From assembly GCA_903915625.1 (NCBI GenBank), contig CAIWTN010000185.1, positions 1-64,000 on the forward strand: 64,000 bases of DNA, written 5' to 3'. Source of the DNA: an uncultured Pseudomonadota bacterium. Its GTDB lineage: Bacteria; Bdellovibrionota_B; Oligoflexia; Oligoflexales; CAIYRB01. The notes under the pieces were generated by a model. It was not told where the DNA came from. It worked only from the letters and a program-made list of their open reading frames with translations, and made no database searches. Made by a program: the position numbers and the translations under genes. Below are positions 35,822 to 45,394 of this stretch, in pieces; the first letter of the stretch is position 1; every line of letters begins with the position of its first letter.

Positions 35822-35859
35822 TGTTTAGTTTTCCTTGTCTCAGCAGCGCTATTCGTTCT

Positions 35860-35889
35860 ATGGTACGGCCGCTTCATAACAACTGTCAA
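35860..35889 (-). promoter_or_regulatory. Sigma-70-type promoter of the flbD-motAB operon
   Basis: On the minus strand a perfect TTGACA (35884-35889) and TACCAT (35860-35865) are 18 bases apart, about 40 bases upstream of the flbD start. A second TTGACG lies ten bases further up. No sigma-28 or sigma-54 consensus is visible, which suggests vegetative expression of the stator. Confidence 0.5.
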
Positions 35890-35915
35890 ATGACCGTCAA
35901 ATTTGGGGATTGAGC

Positions 35916-37023
35916 ATGGATTATACACAACTTGCAAACGAAACTAAGAGAGCTCAAGAGACCTTCACCCGCGTTTGGGGGTTTCTTTGACATCCCTGGC
36001 AAACAGGAAAAGTTAAAGCAACTAGACGACAAGGTAAACGCTGACCCTAATTTCTGGAACACCCCAGAGAAGTCGGCCCCCGTCCTCAAAGAAAAGAAAG
36101 TCCTCGAACTGGCTATCCAGCGAGCAACCAAGCTCGCCGGTACTCGCGACGATCTTAATGCTGCGCTGGAGTTAGCCGCAGAAGGTGACGATGACTACCT
36201 AGGCGAGGCTAATAATCTTTACAGCCAATTAGTACAGGAACTGCAATCATTAGAGGTGCAGAGCCTACTAGGCGGCGAGGTGGACCTCAACGACGCCGTG
36301 GTCACGATTAACTCTGGTGCGGGTGGTACGGAATCTCAGGACTGGGTGTCCATCATGTTCCGCATGTACCTGCGCTTTGCTGAGCGCAAGGGCTGGCCCA
36401 CAGAAATCTACGACCTGCTCCCTGGCGAAGAGGCTGGCATAAAGAACGTCACATTCACCGTTTCCGGACCCTATGCCTTCGGTCTACTTAAGTCAGAGTC
36501 TGGTGTGCATCGACTGGTCCGGATTAGCCCGTTTGATTCCAACGCCAGACGCCACACGAGCTTTGCCTCTGTCTTTGTAACGCCTGTAGTTGATGACAAT
36601 ATTGAGATCGACATCAATCCCTCCGACCTCCGTGTAGACACTTACCGGGCCAGTGGGGCTGGCGGTCAGCACGTCAACAAAACGGAATCGGCCGTCAGGA
36701 TCACTCACATCCCGACCGGCGTGGTCGTTGCCAGTCAAACGCAACGGTCTCAGCACCAAAACCGTGACAATTGTATGAAGCTGTTGCGATCGGCGCTCTA
36801 CGAGCGCGAAATGGAGAAGCGCCGGAAGGCTCAGGGCGACCTCGAGGCAACCAAGAGCGATATCTCCTTTGGTAGCCAGATTCGCAACTACGTCTTGCAC
36901 CCCTACCAGCTGGTGAAAGATGTTCGCACGGATCACGAGACGTCGGATAGTGCCGGCGTCCTTGACGGAGATTTAGAACCATTCATTAATGCCTATTTAG
37001 TGGCGACCCGTAAGCCAAGCTAA
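35916..37023 (+). CDS. prfB: Peptide chain release factor 2, with programmed +1 frameshift
   Basis: RF2, 368 aa by joining 35916-35987 and 35989-37023. The first frame runs from ATG 35916 through 24 codons (MDYTQLANETKRAQETF...) to an in-frame TGA at 35988. Just before it stand GGGGG and CTT, giving the classical GGGGG-TTT-CTT-TGA-C site, where low RF2 lets the ribosome slip by one base and continue as DIPGKQEKLKQ. The rest is standard: RISPFDSNARR with the SPF motif for UGA, and the catalytic GASGAGGQHVNKTES with GGQ. The track ORF start (TTG 35932) is an artefact of ignoring the shift. Confidence 0.96.
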
Positions 37024-37040
37024 ATAAGTCTGCTCCCTAA

Positions 37041-37077
37041 GCCGGTCGCGTTCGCGCACCGGCTCATCTTTTTCTCA
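37041..37077 (+). terminator. Rho-independent terminator of prfB
   Basis: The stem GCCGGT (37041-37046) pairs with ACCGGC (37058-37063), extended inward by CGCG/CGCG, and is followed by TCATCTTTTTCT. It lies about 20 bases after the prfB stop. Confidence 0.85.
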
Positions 37078-37183
37078 CCAGAATTGGCTATGCTACCTAC
37101 AGCCATGGTGTTATCGAGAAAAATGCTCTACCTTAATAGAAACAGTTCTACTTTTTGAAGCCACTCAAAAAATTGGTGCCTCA

Positions 37184-37206
37184 CACCGGACACCGGTGGG
37201 TATACT
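37184..37206 (+). promoter_or_regulatory. Probable prkA promoter -10 box with an overlapping operator-like inverted repeat
   Basis: TATACT (37201-37206) is a good -10 box, but no good -35 box lies 16-18 bases upstream. Instead the spacer holds a perfect inverted repeat CACCGG-aca-CCGGTG (37184-37198), which suits an activator or repressor site. The start of prkA is 53 bases downstream. Confidence 0.4.
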
Positions 37207-37258
37207 AAATAAATAGAATCTGTTGCCTGTGATTGTCGCTTTGGAAAAGGAGTTCCGA

Positions 37259-39331
37259 ATGGACGCGCAAAAACTCTTGGACCTTGTCAACAGTCGTGAA
37301 TTCGGCAAGGAATTCGCGGACCTAAACTGGTCCGGCTCGTTTCGCGACTACCTAGACATCGTCGTCGAGAGGCCTGAAGTAGCCCGTACCGCATTCCAGC
37401 GTTGTTACGACATGATCATGTCCTACGGGACCCGTACCTATACGGAATATAAGAAGGAGATTACTCACTTCACCTTCTTTGACGATCCCGTTGATAACGG
37501 CAAAGATGCGATATACGGCCTAGACGTGCATCTACAGAAATTAGTGCTGGTATTCAAAGCTGGTGCGCAGCGCTATGGACCGGAAAAACGCGTCATTTTA
37601 TTGCATGGCCCGGTTGGATCTTCTAAATCCACCATCGCACGCCTCCTTAAAAAGGGATTAGAACGCTACTCTCGCACTCCGCAAGGCGCCCTCTACACCT
37701 ACGTGTGGCGTAATCTTTCCGACATCGTTGGCATGGAAGACGTGATGCCAGATCCGATGCATGGCGAGCCTCTGCACCTGATTCCGGTCGAAAGACGGGA
37801 TGCAGTGCTACGCGCATTGAATCAAAATCGCGACCGCAGTCGGCAGGTCTTCATAGAGGGCGATATCAACCCAGCAAGCCGCTATGTTTACCGCGCTCTC
37901 ATGGAGCATTACCGCGGTGACTGGGAGAAGATGCTCGAGAACCACGTAGAAGTCCGCCGCCTAGTGCTATCTGAGCGTGACCGCGTCGGTATCGGCACCT
38001 ACCAGCCTAAAGACGAAAAGAACCAGGACTCAACTGAGCTCACCGGCGACATTAACTACCGCAAGATCGCTGAATACGGCTCTGACTCAGATCCTCGGGC
38101 CTTCAATTTTGACGGTGAATTCAATATCGCCAATCGCGGCATTGTCGAGTTCATCGAGGTTTTGAAGCTGGACGTCGCCTTCCTTTATGACTTATTGACG
38201 GCGAGCCAGGAACATAAGATCAAACCGAAGAAGTTCGCGCAGTGTGATATCGACGAAGTGATCATCGGGCATACCAACGAACCGGAATTCAAAAAGCTAC
38301 AGAACAACGAGTTCATGGAAGCGCTACGCGACCGGACGATCAAGATCGACGTCCCCTACATTACAAAGCTTCAAGAAGAGATCAAGATCTACGAGAAGGA
38401 CTTCAACTCGGTATCCGTGCCCCACATTCATATCGCTCCGCATACGCTTGAAATGGCCGGCATGTGGTCCATCTTGACTCGCCTTGAAGAGCCTAAAAAA
38501 GCCAACTTGACCCTGATGCAAAAGTTGAAGCTTTATAACGGCAAGACGACTCAGCAGTTCACTGAAGACAACATCAAGGAACTGCGCAAAGAGGCGAAGC
38601 GCGAGGGTATGGATGGCATTTCGCCACGCTACGTGCAGGATAAAATTTCAAACGCATTAGTGGTCGATAAGGGCGGCGGCTGTATCAACCCGTTCATTGT
38701 CCTCAATGAACTAGACTCAGGCCTCAAGGCGCATTCGCTGATCAACAACGAAGAGATTCGCAAACACTACCGCGAACTCCTCTCCGAAGTGAAACGCGAG
38801 TACGAGGATATCGTCAAACACGAAGTCCAGCGTGCCATCTCCGCCGACGAGTCTGCGATCGACAAGTTGTGCGGCAACTATATCGACAACGTCAAAGCCT
38901 ACGTACAGCGTGAAAAGGTGCGCAACCCATTCACGGGGGCCGACGAAGAGCCCGATGAGCGCCTCATGCGCGCGATCGAAGAGAAGATCGACATCTCCGA
39001 GAGCCGCAAAGACGACTTCCGGCGTGAGATCATGAACTATATCGGCGCATTGGCTTTGGAAAAACGCTCTTTTGACTTCCGCACCAATGAGCGCCTCCAC
39101 CGCGCCCTAGAGCTTAAACTTTTCGAAGATCAAAAAGATACGATCAAGCTAACGACCCTGGTATCCAGCGTCGTCGACCGGGAAACACAGGCTAAAATCG
39201 ACGTGGTTAAAAATCGCCTGATTAAAAACTACGGCTACTGTGAGATCTGCTCTAGCGATGCGCTAAGCTTCGTAGCGAGCATATTCGCCCGCGGCGACGT
39301 GACCAAAGCTGACAAGGACAAACAGCCTTAA
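37259..39331 (+). CDS. prkA: PrkA-family serine protein kinase / AAA ATPase
   Basis: 690 aa from ATG 37259, AAGGAG six bases upstream; the track start 12 codons earlier lacks this. PrkA has an N-terminal AAA domain with Walker [10 protein letters not shown] near residue 118, the family segment [27 protein letters not shown], and [23 protein letters not shown]; the C-terminal half is the kinase-like PrkA domain. In E. coli YeaG acts in nitrogen and other stresses; in Bacillus PrkA affects sporulation. Recent work suggests Lon-like peptidase activity for some. First gene of prkA-yeaH-spoVR. Confidence 0.96.
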   Translation: MDAQKLLDLVNSREFGKEFADLNWSGSFRDYLDIVVERPEVARTAFQRCYDMIMSYGTRTYTEYKKEITHFTFFDDPVDNGKDAIYGLDVHLQKLVLVFKAGAQRYGPEKRVILLHGPVGSSKSTIARLLKKGLERYSRTPQGALYTYVWRNLSDIVGMEDVMPDPMHGEPLHLIPVERRDAVLRALNQNRDRSRQVFIEGDINPASRYVYRALMEHYRGDWEKMLENHVEVRRLVLSERDRVGIGTYQPKDEKNQDSTELTGDINYRKIAEYGSDSDPRAFNFDGEFNIANRGIVEFIEVLKLDVAFLYDLLTASQEHKIKPKKFAQCDIDEVIIGHTNEPEFKKLQNNEFMEALRDRTIKIDVPYITKLQEEIKIYEKDFNSVSVPHIHIAPHTLEMAGMWSILTRLEEPKKANLTLMQKLKLYNGKTTQQFTEDNIKELRKEAKREGMDGISPRYVQDKISNALVVDKGGGCINPFIVLNELDSGLKAHSLINNEEIRKHYRELLSEVKREYEDIVKHEVQRAISADESAIDKLCGNYIDNVKAYVQREKVRNPFTGADEEPDERLMRAIEEKIDISESRKDDFRREIMNYIGALALEKRSFDFRTNERLHRALELKLFEDQKDTIKLTTLVSSVVDRETQAKIDVVKNRLIKNYGYCEICSSDALSFVASIFARGDVTKADKDKQP

Positions 39332-39352
39332 GACTGAGAAAAGAGGTCGCAA

Positions 39353-40462
39353 ATGCCGATGCACATGGAATCGGACCTCAACCGGTTCCGCAAGATCGTT
39401 CGCGGGAAGATCAAGAAGGAGCTTCGCCGCTTCATCTCCTCCGGCGACTTGATTGGACGGCAGGGCAAAAAACAAGTGACGATCCCCTTACCTAGGATCG
39501 ACATTCCTCATTTCCAGTACGGCTCGAATGAGCAAGGCGGCGTTGGGCAAGGTAACGGCGAGGTCGGCGACCAAGTAGGTCAAGGTGACCCGCAACCAGG
39601 CGAGGGTCAGGCCGGAGACTCTGCTGGTCAGCATAGTCTTGAAGTGGATGTCACCTTGCAAGAATTGGCGGAGATCCTCGGCGAGGAACTCGAACTCCCC
39701 AACATTGAAAACAAGGGCAAGAAAAACATCGAGGACAAGCAGTATAAGTACACTGGTATCCTCAAACAGGGTCCGGAGTCGCTTAGGCACTTCAAGCGTA
39801 CTTATAAAGAGGCTCTGCGCCGCGCCATCTCTTCTGGCAATTACGACCCAGAAAATCCTGTCATCATCCCAAGAAAAGAAGATAAGCGCTACAGGTCCTA
39901 CCGAGTCTACAACCTGCCGGTAGCAAATGCCGCGATCATCTACATGATGGATGTTTCGGGGTCCATGGGGGATGAGCAGAAGGAAATCGTTCGGCTCACT
40001 AGTTTTTGGCTAGATACTTGGTTATCGACGCAGTATGCCGGCCTAGAGCGACGCTACATCATTCATGATGCCACGGCGCGCGAAGTCGATCAGCAGACGT
40101 TCTACCGGACTAAAGAGTCGGGTGGGACCTTGATCAGTTCGGCGTACCGATTGGCTCAGAAGATGATTGAAGAGTCATTTGATCCGGCGGAATGGAATAT
40201 CTACTTATTCCACTTTTCTGACGGCGACAATTGGTCGGGCAACGACACCGCCGAGTGCATGAAGATCCTGGAGGGCCAATTAATTCCAGCCTCCAATCTA
40301 TTCGCCTATGGCCAGGTCGAATCTCGCTATGGATCTGGTCAATTTTTGCGCGACTTACAGAAGCACTTTGGCGATACATCAAATAAAATCACGCTATCTC
40401 AAATTAAAGATCGAGATGCGATAGTAGACGCTCTCAAAACGTTTCTTGGCAAAGGCAAATAA
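39353..40462 (+). CDS. yeaH: YeaH/YhbH-family protein (DUF444, von Willebrand A-like)
   Basis: 369 aa, ATG 39353 with AGAGG upstream. The N-terminal third is basic and contains a Gly/Gln-rich linker ([19 protein letters not shown]). The C-terminal part is a VWA-like domain with the MIDAS-type motif [14 protein letters not shown] near residue 200 and [14 protein letters not shown] near 285. It is the constant companion of PrkA and SpoVR and probably forms a complex with PrkA, comparable with AAA/VWA pairs. The spoVR start is four bases after its stop. Confidence 0.94.
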   Translation: MPMHMESDLNRFRKIVRGKIKKELRRFISSGDLIGRQGKKQVTIPLPRIDIPHFQYGSNEQGGVGQGNGEVGDQVGQGDPQPGEGQAGDSAGQHSLEVDVTLQELAEILGEELELPNIENKGKKNIEDKQYKYTGILKQGPESLRHFKRTYKEALRRAISSGNYDPENPVIIPRKEDKRYRSYRVYNLPVANAAIIYMMDVSGSMGDEQKEIVRLTSFWLDTWLSTQYAGLERRYIIHDATAREVDQQTFYRTKESGGTLISSAYRLAQKMIEESFDPAEWNIYLFHFSDGDNWSGNDTAECMKILEGQLIPASNLFAYGQVESRYGSGQFLRDLQKHFGDTSNKITLSQIKDRDAIVDALKTFLGKGK

Positions 40463-40466
40463 GTCT

Positions 40467-41960
40467 ATGCATGGTTACAATACCCAACTGACGCCAGAGC
40501 TTGAAGAGGTCGCCGCGCGGCTGGCTGATGCAGCACGTGCAGCCGGCCTAGACTTCTTTGATACGATCTTTGAATTGGTGGACTACAAGCAACTGAATGA
40601 GATCGCGGCATATGGTGGATTCCCGACGCGCTATCCCCACTGGCGCTGGGGTATGGAATACGAGCGACTGTCTAAAAGCTACACCTACGGTCTGTCGATT
40701 ATCTATGAAATGGTCATCAACAACGACCCCTGCTACGCCTATCTCTTGCGTGCAAATGACATGGTCTACCAAAAGACCGTAATTGCTCATGTTTATGGCC
40801 ACTGCGACTTTTTCAAAAATAATTATTGGTTTAGCAAGACCAATCGGAAAATGCTCAATCAAATGGCGAATCATGCCGTTTTAATGAGAAAATTTATCGA
40901 TGAAGTCGGACAAGACGAAGTCGAGTCTTTTATTGATACCTGCCTCTCCCTAGAAAACCTGATCGATATTCACTCGCCCTTCAAAGCTCAGCCGAAAAAG
41001 AGTGAAGACCAAGACGAATACGGTCGCCCAAAACAGCCATCTAAAATCAAAGCCAAGTCCTATATGGACAACTATATTAATCCCGCCGAGTTCATGGAAT
41101 ATCAGCGGCGCAAGCAGGTTGAAGAGGCCGAAAAGGTCAAAGGCTTCCCAGAAAACCCCGAGCGGGATGTACTCAAATTTCTAATAGACCATGCACCGAT
41201 GTCTAGCTGGGAAAAGCGCGTCCTTGGGATCATTCGGGATGAGTCCTATTATTTTGCGCCGCAAGCACAGACCAAAATTCTCAATGAGGGATGGGCTACC
41301 TATTGGCATAGCAAAATGATGACTCAGATCGCCCCCCTCCACGAGAGCGAGATCATCGACTACTGCGATCACTTCGCAGGTGTGGTGGCATCCCACCCAG
41401 GCGGCCTTAACCCCTATAAACTCGGCGTTGAATTGCTGCGACACATCGAACGCAGATGGGACCGAGGCCAGTTCGGGATCGATTATCTACACTGTGATGA
41501 TCCCAAAACGCGCTCAGAGTGGAATAAAAATCTTGGCCTAGGAAAACAAAAGCTCCTTGAGGTGCGTCGTATCCATAACGACATCACCTTCCTAGACGAG
41601 TTCTTGGACGAGGACTTCTGCCACGAATCGAAGATGTTCCTATACGATTACGACCGGCGCTCGAATCGGCATGTGATCTCGAGTCGCGACTTCCGCGAGA
41701 TAAAACAACGCTTATTGCAGCAGCTGACCAACTTCGGCCAACCGATTATCAGGGTCGTCGATGGCAACTTCCGCAATCGCGGCGAGCTCCTCCTCACTCA
41801 CAGTCATGAGGGAGCTGATTTAAAACACGATGCGACCCTAGAGACTTTGAAGAATCTACACCGTATTTGGAAGCGACCGGTACACATCGATACCTTGTTC
41901 GAAGAGGTTAAAAGAAGGATCTCCTATGACGGTACGAACCACCAGATTGAGAAAATCTGA
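40467..41960 (+). CDS. SpoVR-family protein
   Basis: 497 aa from ATG 40467; the track start (TTG 40446) lies inside yeaH. The SpoVR family signature is present throughout: GGFPTRYPHWRWGMEYERLSKSYTYGLSIIYEMVINNDPCYAYL near the N-terminus (only part quoted as GGFPTRYPHWRWGMEYERL), VIAHVYGHCDFFKNNYWF, ILNEGWATYWHSKMM and GFNPYKLG-like HPGGLNPYKLG. SpoVR is needed for spore cortex in Bacillus; its role in non-sporing bacteria with PrkA/YeaH is stress related and undefined. Its 3' end overlaps the next gene by 35 bases. Confidence 0.95.
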   Translation: MHGYNTQLTPELEEVAARLADAARAAGLDFFDTIFELVDYKQLNEIAAYGGFPTRYPHWRWGMEYERLSKSYTYGLSIIYEMVINNDPCYAYLLRANDMVYQKTVIAHVYGHCDFFKNNYWFSKTNRKMLNQMANHAVLMRKFIDEVGQDEVESFIDTCLSLENLIDIHSPFKAQPKKSEDQDEYGRPKQPSKIKAKSYMDNYINPAEFMEYQRRKQVEEAEKVKGFPENPERDVLKFLIDHAPMSSWEKRVLGIIRDESYYFAPQAQTKILNEGWATYWHSKMMTQIAPLHESEIIDYCDHFAGVVASHPGGLNPYKLGVELLRHIERRWDRGQFGIDYLHCDDPKTRSEWNKNLGLGKQKLLEVRRIHNDITFLDEFLDEDFCHESKMFLYDYDRRSNRHVISSRDFREIKQRLLQQLTNFGQPIIRVVDGNFRNRGELLLTHSHEGADLKHDATLETLKNLHRIWKRPVHIDTLFEEVKRRISYDGTNHQIEKI

Positions 41961-43692
41961 CGCTAAGCTCACCTTGCTCGCACTTGCATGGTGGATAGCT
42001 GGTTCGGTAGTAGCTCTCGCGGCTAGCGAAGCTAGACTGCCCATTATCCAAAATGTTGGCGTCATACCCGTGCAGTGGGAAGGCTCTGCGAGCGCGATCC
42101 CAAACAAAGACACCATCGAGCAAGGGTTTCCTACGGCCGTGCGTTCGACCCACAGGTTTCGCGTCTTAGGCGACGAATTGGTCGCCGGCTTGTGGCAGAC
42201 AGAGCGCGGCCGCAGCGACCTACGCGACCAGTACGAAGCTCAGGCATTCATGGGGTTAACGGTTAACCAAAGAGAAGGTGTACTCACCCTGACTGCGCGC
42301 CTCATGGACCCCGCTTTGAAGACCGAGCTTCTTGAGACGGAAACTGTCACGACCGGCTGGCTCACCGATGCGAGCCCTCAGCAGATCACTGATAAGCTCG
42401 AAAGTTTGACCTACAGGATTATCAACAGACTCCCTGTCGATGTCGCCGTGACCTCTGTGCAAGGACAGTTTCTCACCCTGTCTGGTGGGACGGAGCAAAA
42501 TATTGCCATTGGCGATCATGTTGACGTAGTGCGAAGCAACATAAAAAGCCTACACCCTGCCAATGGCACATGGTTAGAGTTCCAGACCAAACCACTCGGA
42601 ACTGCTCAAGTCGTCGACACCAAAAGCACAACTTCCGTCGCCCGCATCACCAAACAGACCTATGACAATGCCATCGAAGTCAGTGACGGAGCCAGGATCA
42701 GCGCCATTGCCTCGCGCGTAAAATTTGCGCGGTTAGCCGCCAATTCTGGACTCAAAGATGCCGGTAGACAGGACACAGTTATTGTTTCGCCGCTTTATGT
42801 CCCAGGCGCAGCACCTATCGCCAGATCAGTCGGCAATAAACTTGCGGAAGAAAATGAGACTACACCTGATCCTGAGCAAACCAATGCGGTCAATGCTGAC
42901 TACCCAAACACAGAGTCAAAACCTTCTGCATCACCTAACTCAGCAGTAAAACCAAATGAAAATCAGGTAAATATCGACGAATCTTCGCCAAATCTTTGGG
43001 ATGATATTAGCAAAGAGGCTGGTGGCCATCGACTCATTGACTATGCCAGCCTCTCCGCCGGGCCATTACTCTGGCGAGTCAGTGGCGTCGGAATAGCTGG
43101 AGCAGCGAGCAAATTCCCTTTGCTACTAATGAATAATATTGGAGCAAACGTAAGTAGAACTTTAATCTTCAAAATTAAAAACGACTTCGGGGCGAAATTA
43201 TTAGCCGGTAGCACTGCCAAAGGTCGCTTTTCCGGCTACGAGGGTAGTACGAGAATCTATTGGGAAGAGGATCTACCCGTAGTGATAGGAGGCATCGTCA
43301 AAGGCTGGCGCGGCGGTGGAGTCGGACACATTAAAGGCCTATCCGTCACAGGTGAATCCTTCGGCGGTGGTGACTGGGTTTCTGGCGGTGGCTTTATCGG
43401 ACTCCTAGGAACATTGCCCGCAAGCTTACTAGGCGACCGTTACGATTGGTCCGCAGAGTTCACACTGATACCGCTTACGATTGGCAGAGTGGGACTTGCT
43501 GGTAAGTGGCAGCAAATACAATCGGCATTTGGCTACCATGCGACTCTGGATACAACGCAATATCGCCCACCACAGATGCTAGCTTGGGGGGCAGGTATTG
43601 ATATAGGTAACGAAGAGCAGAGCCTACGCAACGACTTGCGCGCTAAGTTCCGCATCTATGATATTCACGTAATAGCAAAATATCGTTTTTAG
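41926..43692 (+). CDS. Exported protein with outer-membrane barrel-like C-terminus, fourth gene of the prkA operon
   Basis: 588 aa, ATG 41926 with AGAAGGA upstream, starting inside spoVR. The N-terminus has a signal region (LTLLALAWWIAGSVVALAAS). Residues ~40-250 form a mixed domain ending in TSVQGQFLTLSGGTEQNIAIGDHVDVVR, faintly similar to the SH3-like ends of FlgT-type proteins. A low-complexity linker (~300-350) follows, then about 220 residues of Gly-rich strands ending in DIHVIAKYRF, with a terminal Phe as in outer-membrane barrels. I recognise no family. The overlap with spoVR implies coupled expression, which is unusual for this operon. Confidence 0.75.
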   Translation: MTVRTTRLRKSDAKLTLLALAWWIAGSVVALAASEARLPIIQNVGVIPVQWEGSASAIPNKDTIEQGFPTAVRSTHRFRVLGDELVAGLWQTERGRSDLRDQYEAQAFMGLTVNQREGVLTLTARLMDPALKTELLETETVTTGWLTDASPQQITDKLESLTYRIINRLPVDVAVTSVQGQFLTLSGGTEQNIAIGDHVDVVRSNIKSLHPANGTWLEFQTKPLGTAQVVDTKSTTSVARITKQTYDNAIEVSDGARISAIASRVKFARLAANSGLKDAGRQDTVIVSPLYVPGAAPIARSVGNKLAEENETTPDPEQTNAVNADYPNTESKPSASPNSAVKPNENQVNIDESSPNLWDDISKEAGGHRLIDYASLSAGPLLWRVSGVGIAGAASKFPLLLMNNIGANVSRTLIFKIKNDFGAKLLAGSTAKGRFSGYEGSTRIYWEEDLPVVIGGIVKGWRGGGVGHIKGLSVTGESFGGGDWVSGGGFIGLLGTLPASLLGDRYDWSAEFTLIPLTIGRVGLAGKWQQIQSAFGYHATLDTTQYRPPQMLAWGAGIDIGNEEQSLRNDLRAKFRIYDIHVIAKYRF

Positions 43693-43734
43693 CAGGCGCT
43701 GCGAAAACTTATCGTCGCCGGAACGCCGCCTGCT
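43691..43734. repeat. Inverted repeat between convergent genes
   Basis: AGCAGGCG (43691-43698) and CGCCTGCT (43727-43734) flank 28 bases at the junction of two convergent genes. Neither side has a T-tract, so it may be a weak terminator or only a chance hairpin. Confidence 0.35.
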
Positions 43735-43743
43735 AAAGAGCAA

Positions 43744-44613
43744 CTATTTGCAGATTACTGCCTTGTCAAACTTAGCGATAGGCAGCTGAATGGTTTTGAC
43801 CTCGCCGACATCGATTGTGTTAGTCGGGAGGGAGGCTGTTTCTCGCATTAAAGAAGAGGCTCTTTTAAGCGCCGGCCTCACATCTTGATCCTTCATGCCC
43901 TGATTAAGCAGCTCTTCCCTAACTCTCGATAAGCCAGTGATGGCACCAGTATACAACTGAGCATCTGGCTCCTGAACCACGACAAACTGAAAGAAGAATA
44001 TGGCATCTTCCGTTTGACTATCAGCTGGTCGCGAAGTTAGCTCATTAAAATCGGCACGCGATTTGCCAACACAAGAGCCCTTACCAGCGCGATCAGAGCA
44101 TAGATACAGCCCATAAATTCCAGCGCGCTTATTATTGACAGGCAAATCAACAGTAATACCATCCGCAAGGCTGTCGAGAGACAGGGTGCGCGACGCAGCC
44201 TTTGTCGGTTTATCGCCGCCATTAACCGGCTCCAAAGCCAGCAAGACCTGGCCGCGATCACCGACCAGTGCTTTGATGGCCTCAAAATCGGCAGCATGAC
44301 AAACGTGAGTAGATTTAACGTCTACCTTAAGGGCGGTTGCACCGTCTTTATCAGTTACATAACTCACTGTGTTAAGACCGACGCGGCTCCGTCTAATTTC
44401 TGGATAATTTAGTGCCTCGGCTTCGCTCTTAGGCGATCCCGCGGACTTATGCGTACGATCCGCAGCGACCGGGGCTGAGCCCTCAGGCAAACTTTCGGCT
44501 GCTGGCGCCGCTTTCTCAGAACGTCTTAATTTTTTATTTCCAACTTTAAGCACAACTAAAAGCCCAATGATGGCCCCACCTAATAGCAACATGTTTCTAG
44601 TTCTTGGATCCAT
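43744..44613 (-). CDS. Hypothetical membrane-anchored protein of the pseudopilin operon
   Basis: 289 aa from ATG 44613, where AAGGAGG sits at an ideal distance; the track start lies 12 codons upstream. One N-terminal transmembrane helix (NMLLLGGAIIGLLVVLKVGN), a low-complexity Ala/Pro/Ser linker to about residue 75, then a periplasmic domain with three to four cysteines (STHVCHAADFE, YGLYLCSDRAGKGSCVGK, and a C-terminal AVICK). I do not recognise it. As last gene of the operon it could be an assembly or chaperone factor for the pseudopilins; that is only context. Confidence 0.7.
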   Translation of the reverse strand: MDPRTRNMLLLGGAIIGLLVVLKVGNKKLRRSEKAAPAAESLPEGSAPVAADRTHKSAGSPKSEAEALNYPEIRRSRVGLNTVSYVTDKDGATALKVDVKSTHVCHAADFEAIKALVGDRGQVLLALEPVNGGDKPTKAASRTLSLDSLADGITVDLPVNNKRAGIYGLYLCSDRAGKGSCVGKSRADFNELTSRPADSQTEDAIFFFQFVVVQEPDAQLYTGAITGLSRVREELLNQGMKDQDVRPALKRASSLMRETASLPTNTIDVGEVKTIQLPIAKFDKAVICK

Positions 44614-44680
44614 CTCAGTCCTCCTTGACTCCAGATCATCAGAGCGCATTTACTTTTAGCGTTCGGTTACCAATCAAATC

Positions 44681-45394
44681 TCAATTCGCGTTCATCTTCA
44701 TATTAGCAAAATTAGTATAGGGAAGAATTATACTACGCTCCAAAACTGAAAGAGCACCAGCCTTCTGACTTGGTGACAAAAATACTGAAGTAAATGCCAC
44801 CATCAAAGGACTAGTGCCACTTTGGGTGAAGCAGGCATTAAACCCTAGGATCCCATTGATCCTGAAAGAGCTAGCCGAATTGGATCCATTATGGGGAAAC
44901 CTTACAATTCTGTTTACTGCACCAGCGCTAGTAACCGTGACAATTGGCATCAGTCCTTGAGGACAGGCCATGCAGCCATTGGGCATCGCCGTTCCAAAAT
45001 TGAGAGTGTTGAATCGAGTCATTGCATTTATACTACCTGGACTGACGCAGCCACTGGTATAGGTTTTAGTTTCCAAAGTCCCCGCCATACCGTGCGCCAC
45101 GGTAAGTTTCAAACTAGGACAATTAGTTGTACAAGGAGCGTTGGATTGGGACAACAGACTATAACTTGCACGAGCATTCCAACCAATTCGCAGACTATTC
45201 AGAAACTCCTCAACTTCACTCTTCACATCTGCACGCAACGATTCTTGTGCCTTTGAACGATTCACGCTAATAAAAAAAGAAATAGCTGCATACATGATTA
45301 TGGCCACAATGCCAGTGGCCATGACGAGCTCGATGATGGTCATCCCCAGCTGACTGTTCCTATTTAAAAATCTGCTCTGCTCAAAGCGCCACAT
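44681..45394 (-). CDS. Type IV pilin-like / pseudopilin minor subunit
   Basis: 237 aa. The prepilin-peptidase site is clear: after a 17-residue leader rich in Arg and Asn, ...NSQLG|MTIIELVMATGIVAIIMYAAISFF has the Gly at -1, Glu at +5 and a long hydrophobic helix. The globular part contains six cysteines (APCTTNCPS, SGCVSPG, NGCMACPQG and NACFTQ) and so is probably disulfide-bonded in the periplasm. The layout resembles GspJ/PilW-type minor subunits. Its start overlaps the end of the preceding pilin gene by 14 bases. Confidence 0.85.
   Translation of the reverse strand: MWRFEQSRFLNRNSQLGMTIIELVMATGIVAIIMYAAISFFISVNRSKAQESLRADVKSEVEEFLNSLRIGWNARASYSLLSQSNAPCTTNCPSLKLTVAHGMAGTLETKTYTSGCVSPGSINAMTRFNTLNFGTAMPNGCMACPQGLMPIVTVTSAGAVNRIVRFPHNGSNSASSFRINGILGFNACFTQSGTSPLMVAFTSVFLSPSQKAGALSVLERSIILPYTNFANMKMNAN

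Noticed and set aside
35932-37023. prfB starting at TTG 35932 as in the ORF track
   Set aside because: The ATG 35916 frame with CTT-TGA-C and a preceding GGGGG is the conserved RF2 frameshift arrangement and explains the N-terminus better.
38717-39100. 127-aa ORF antisense to prkA
   Set aside because: Lies fully within a secure gene and arises from its codon pattern; no ribosome site or domain.
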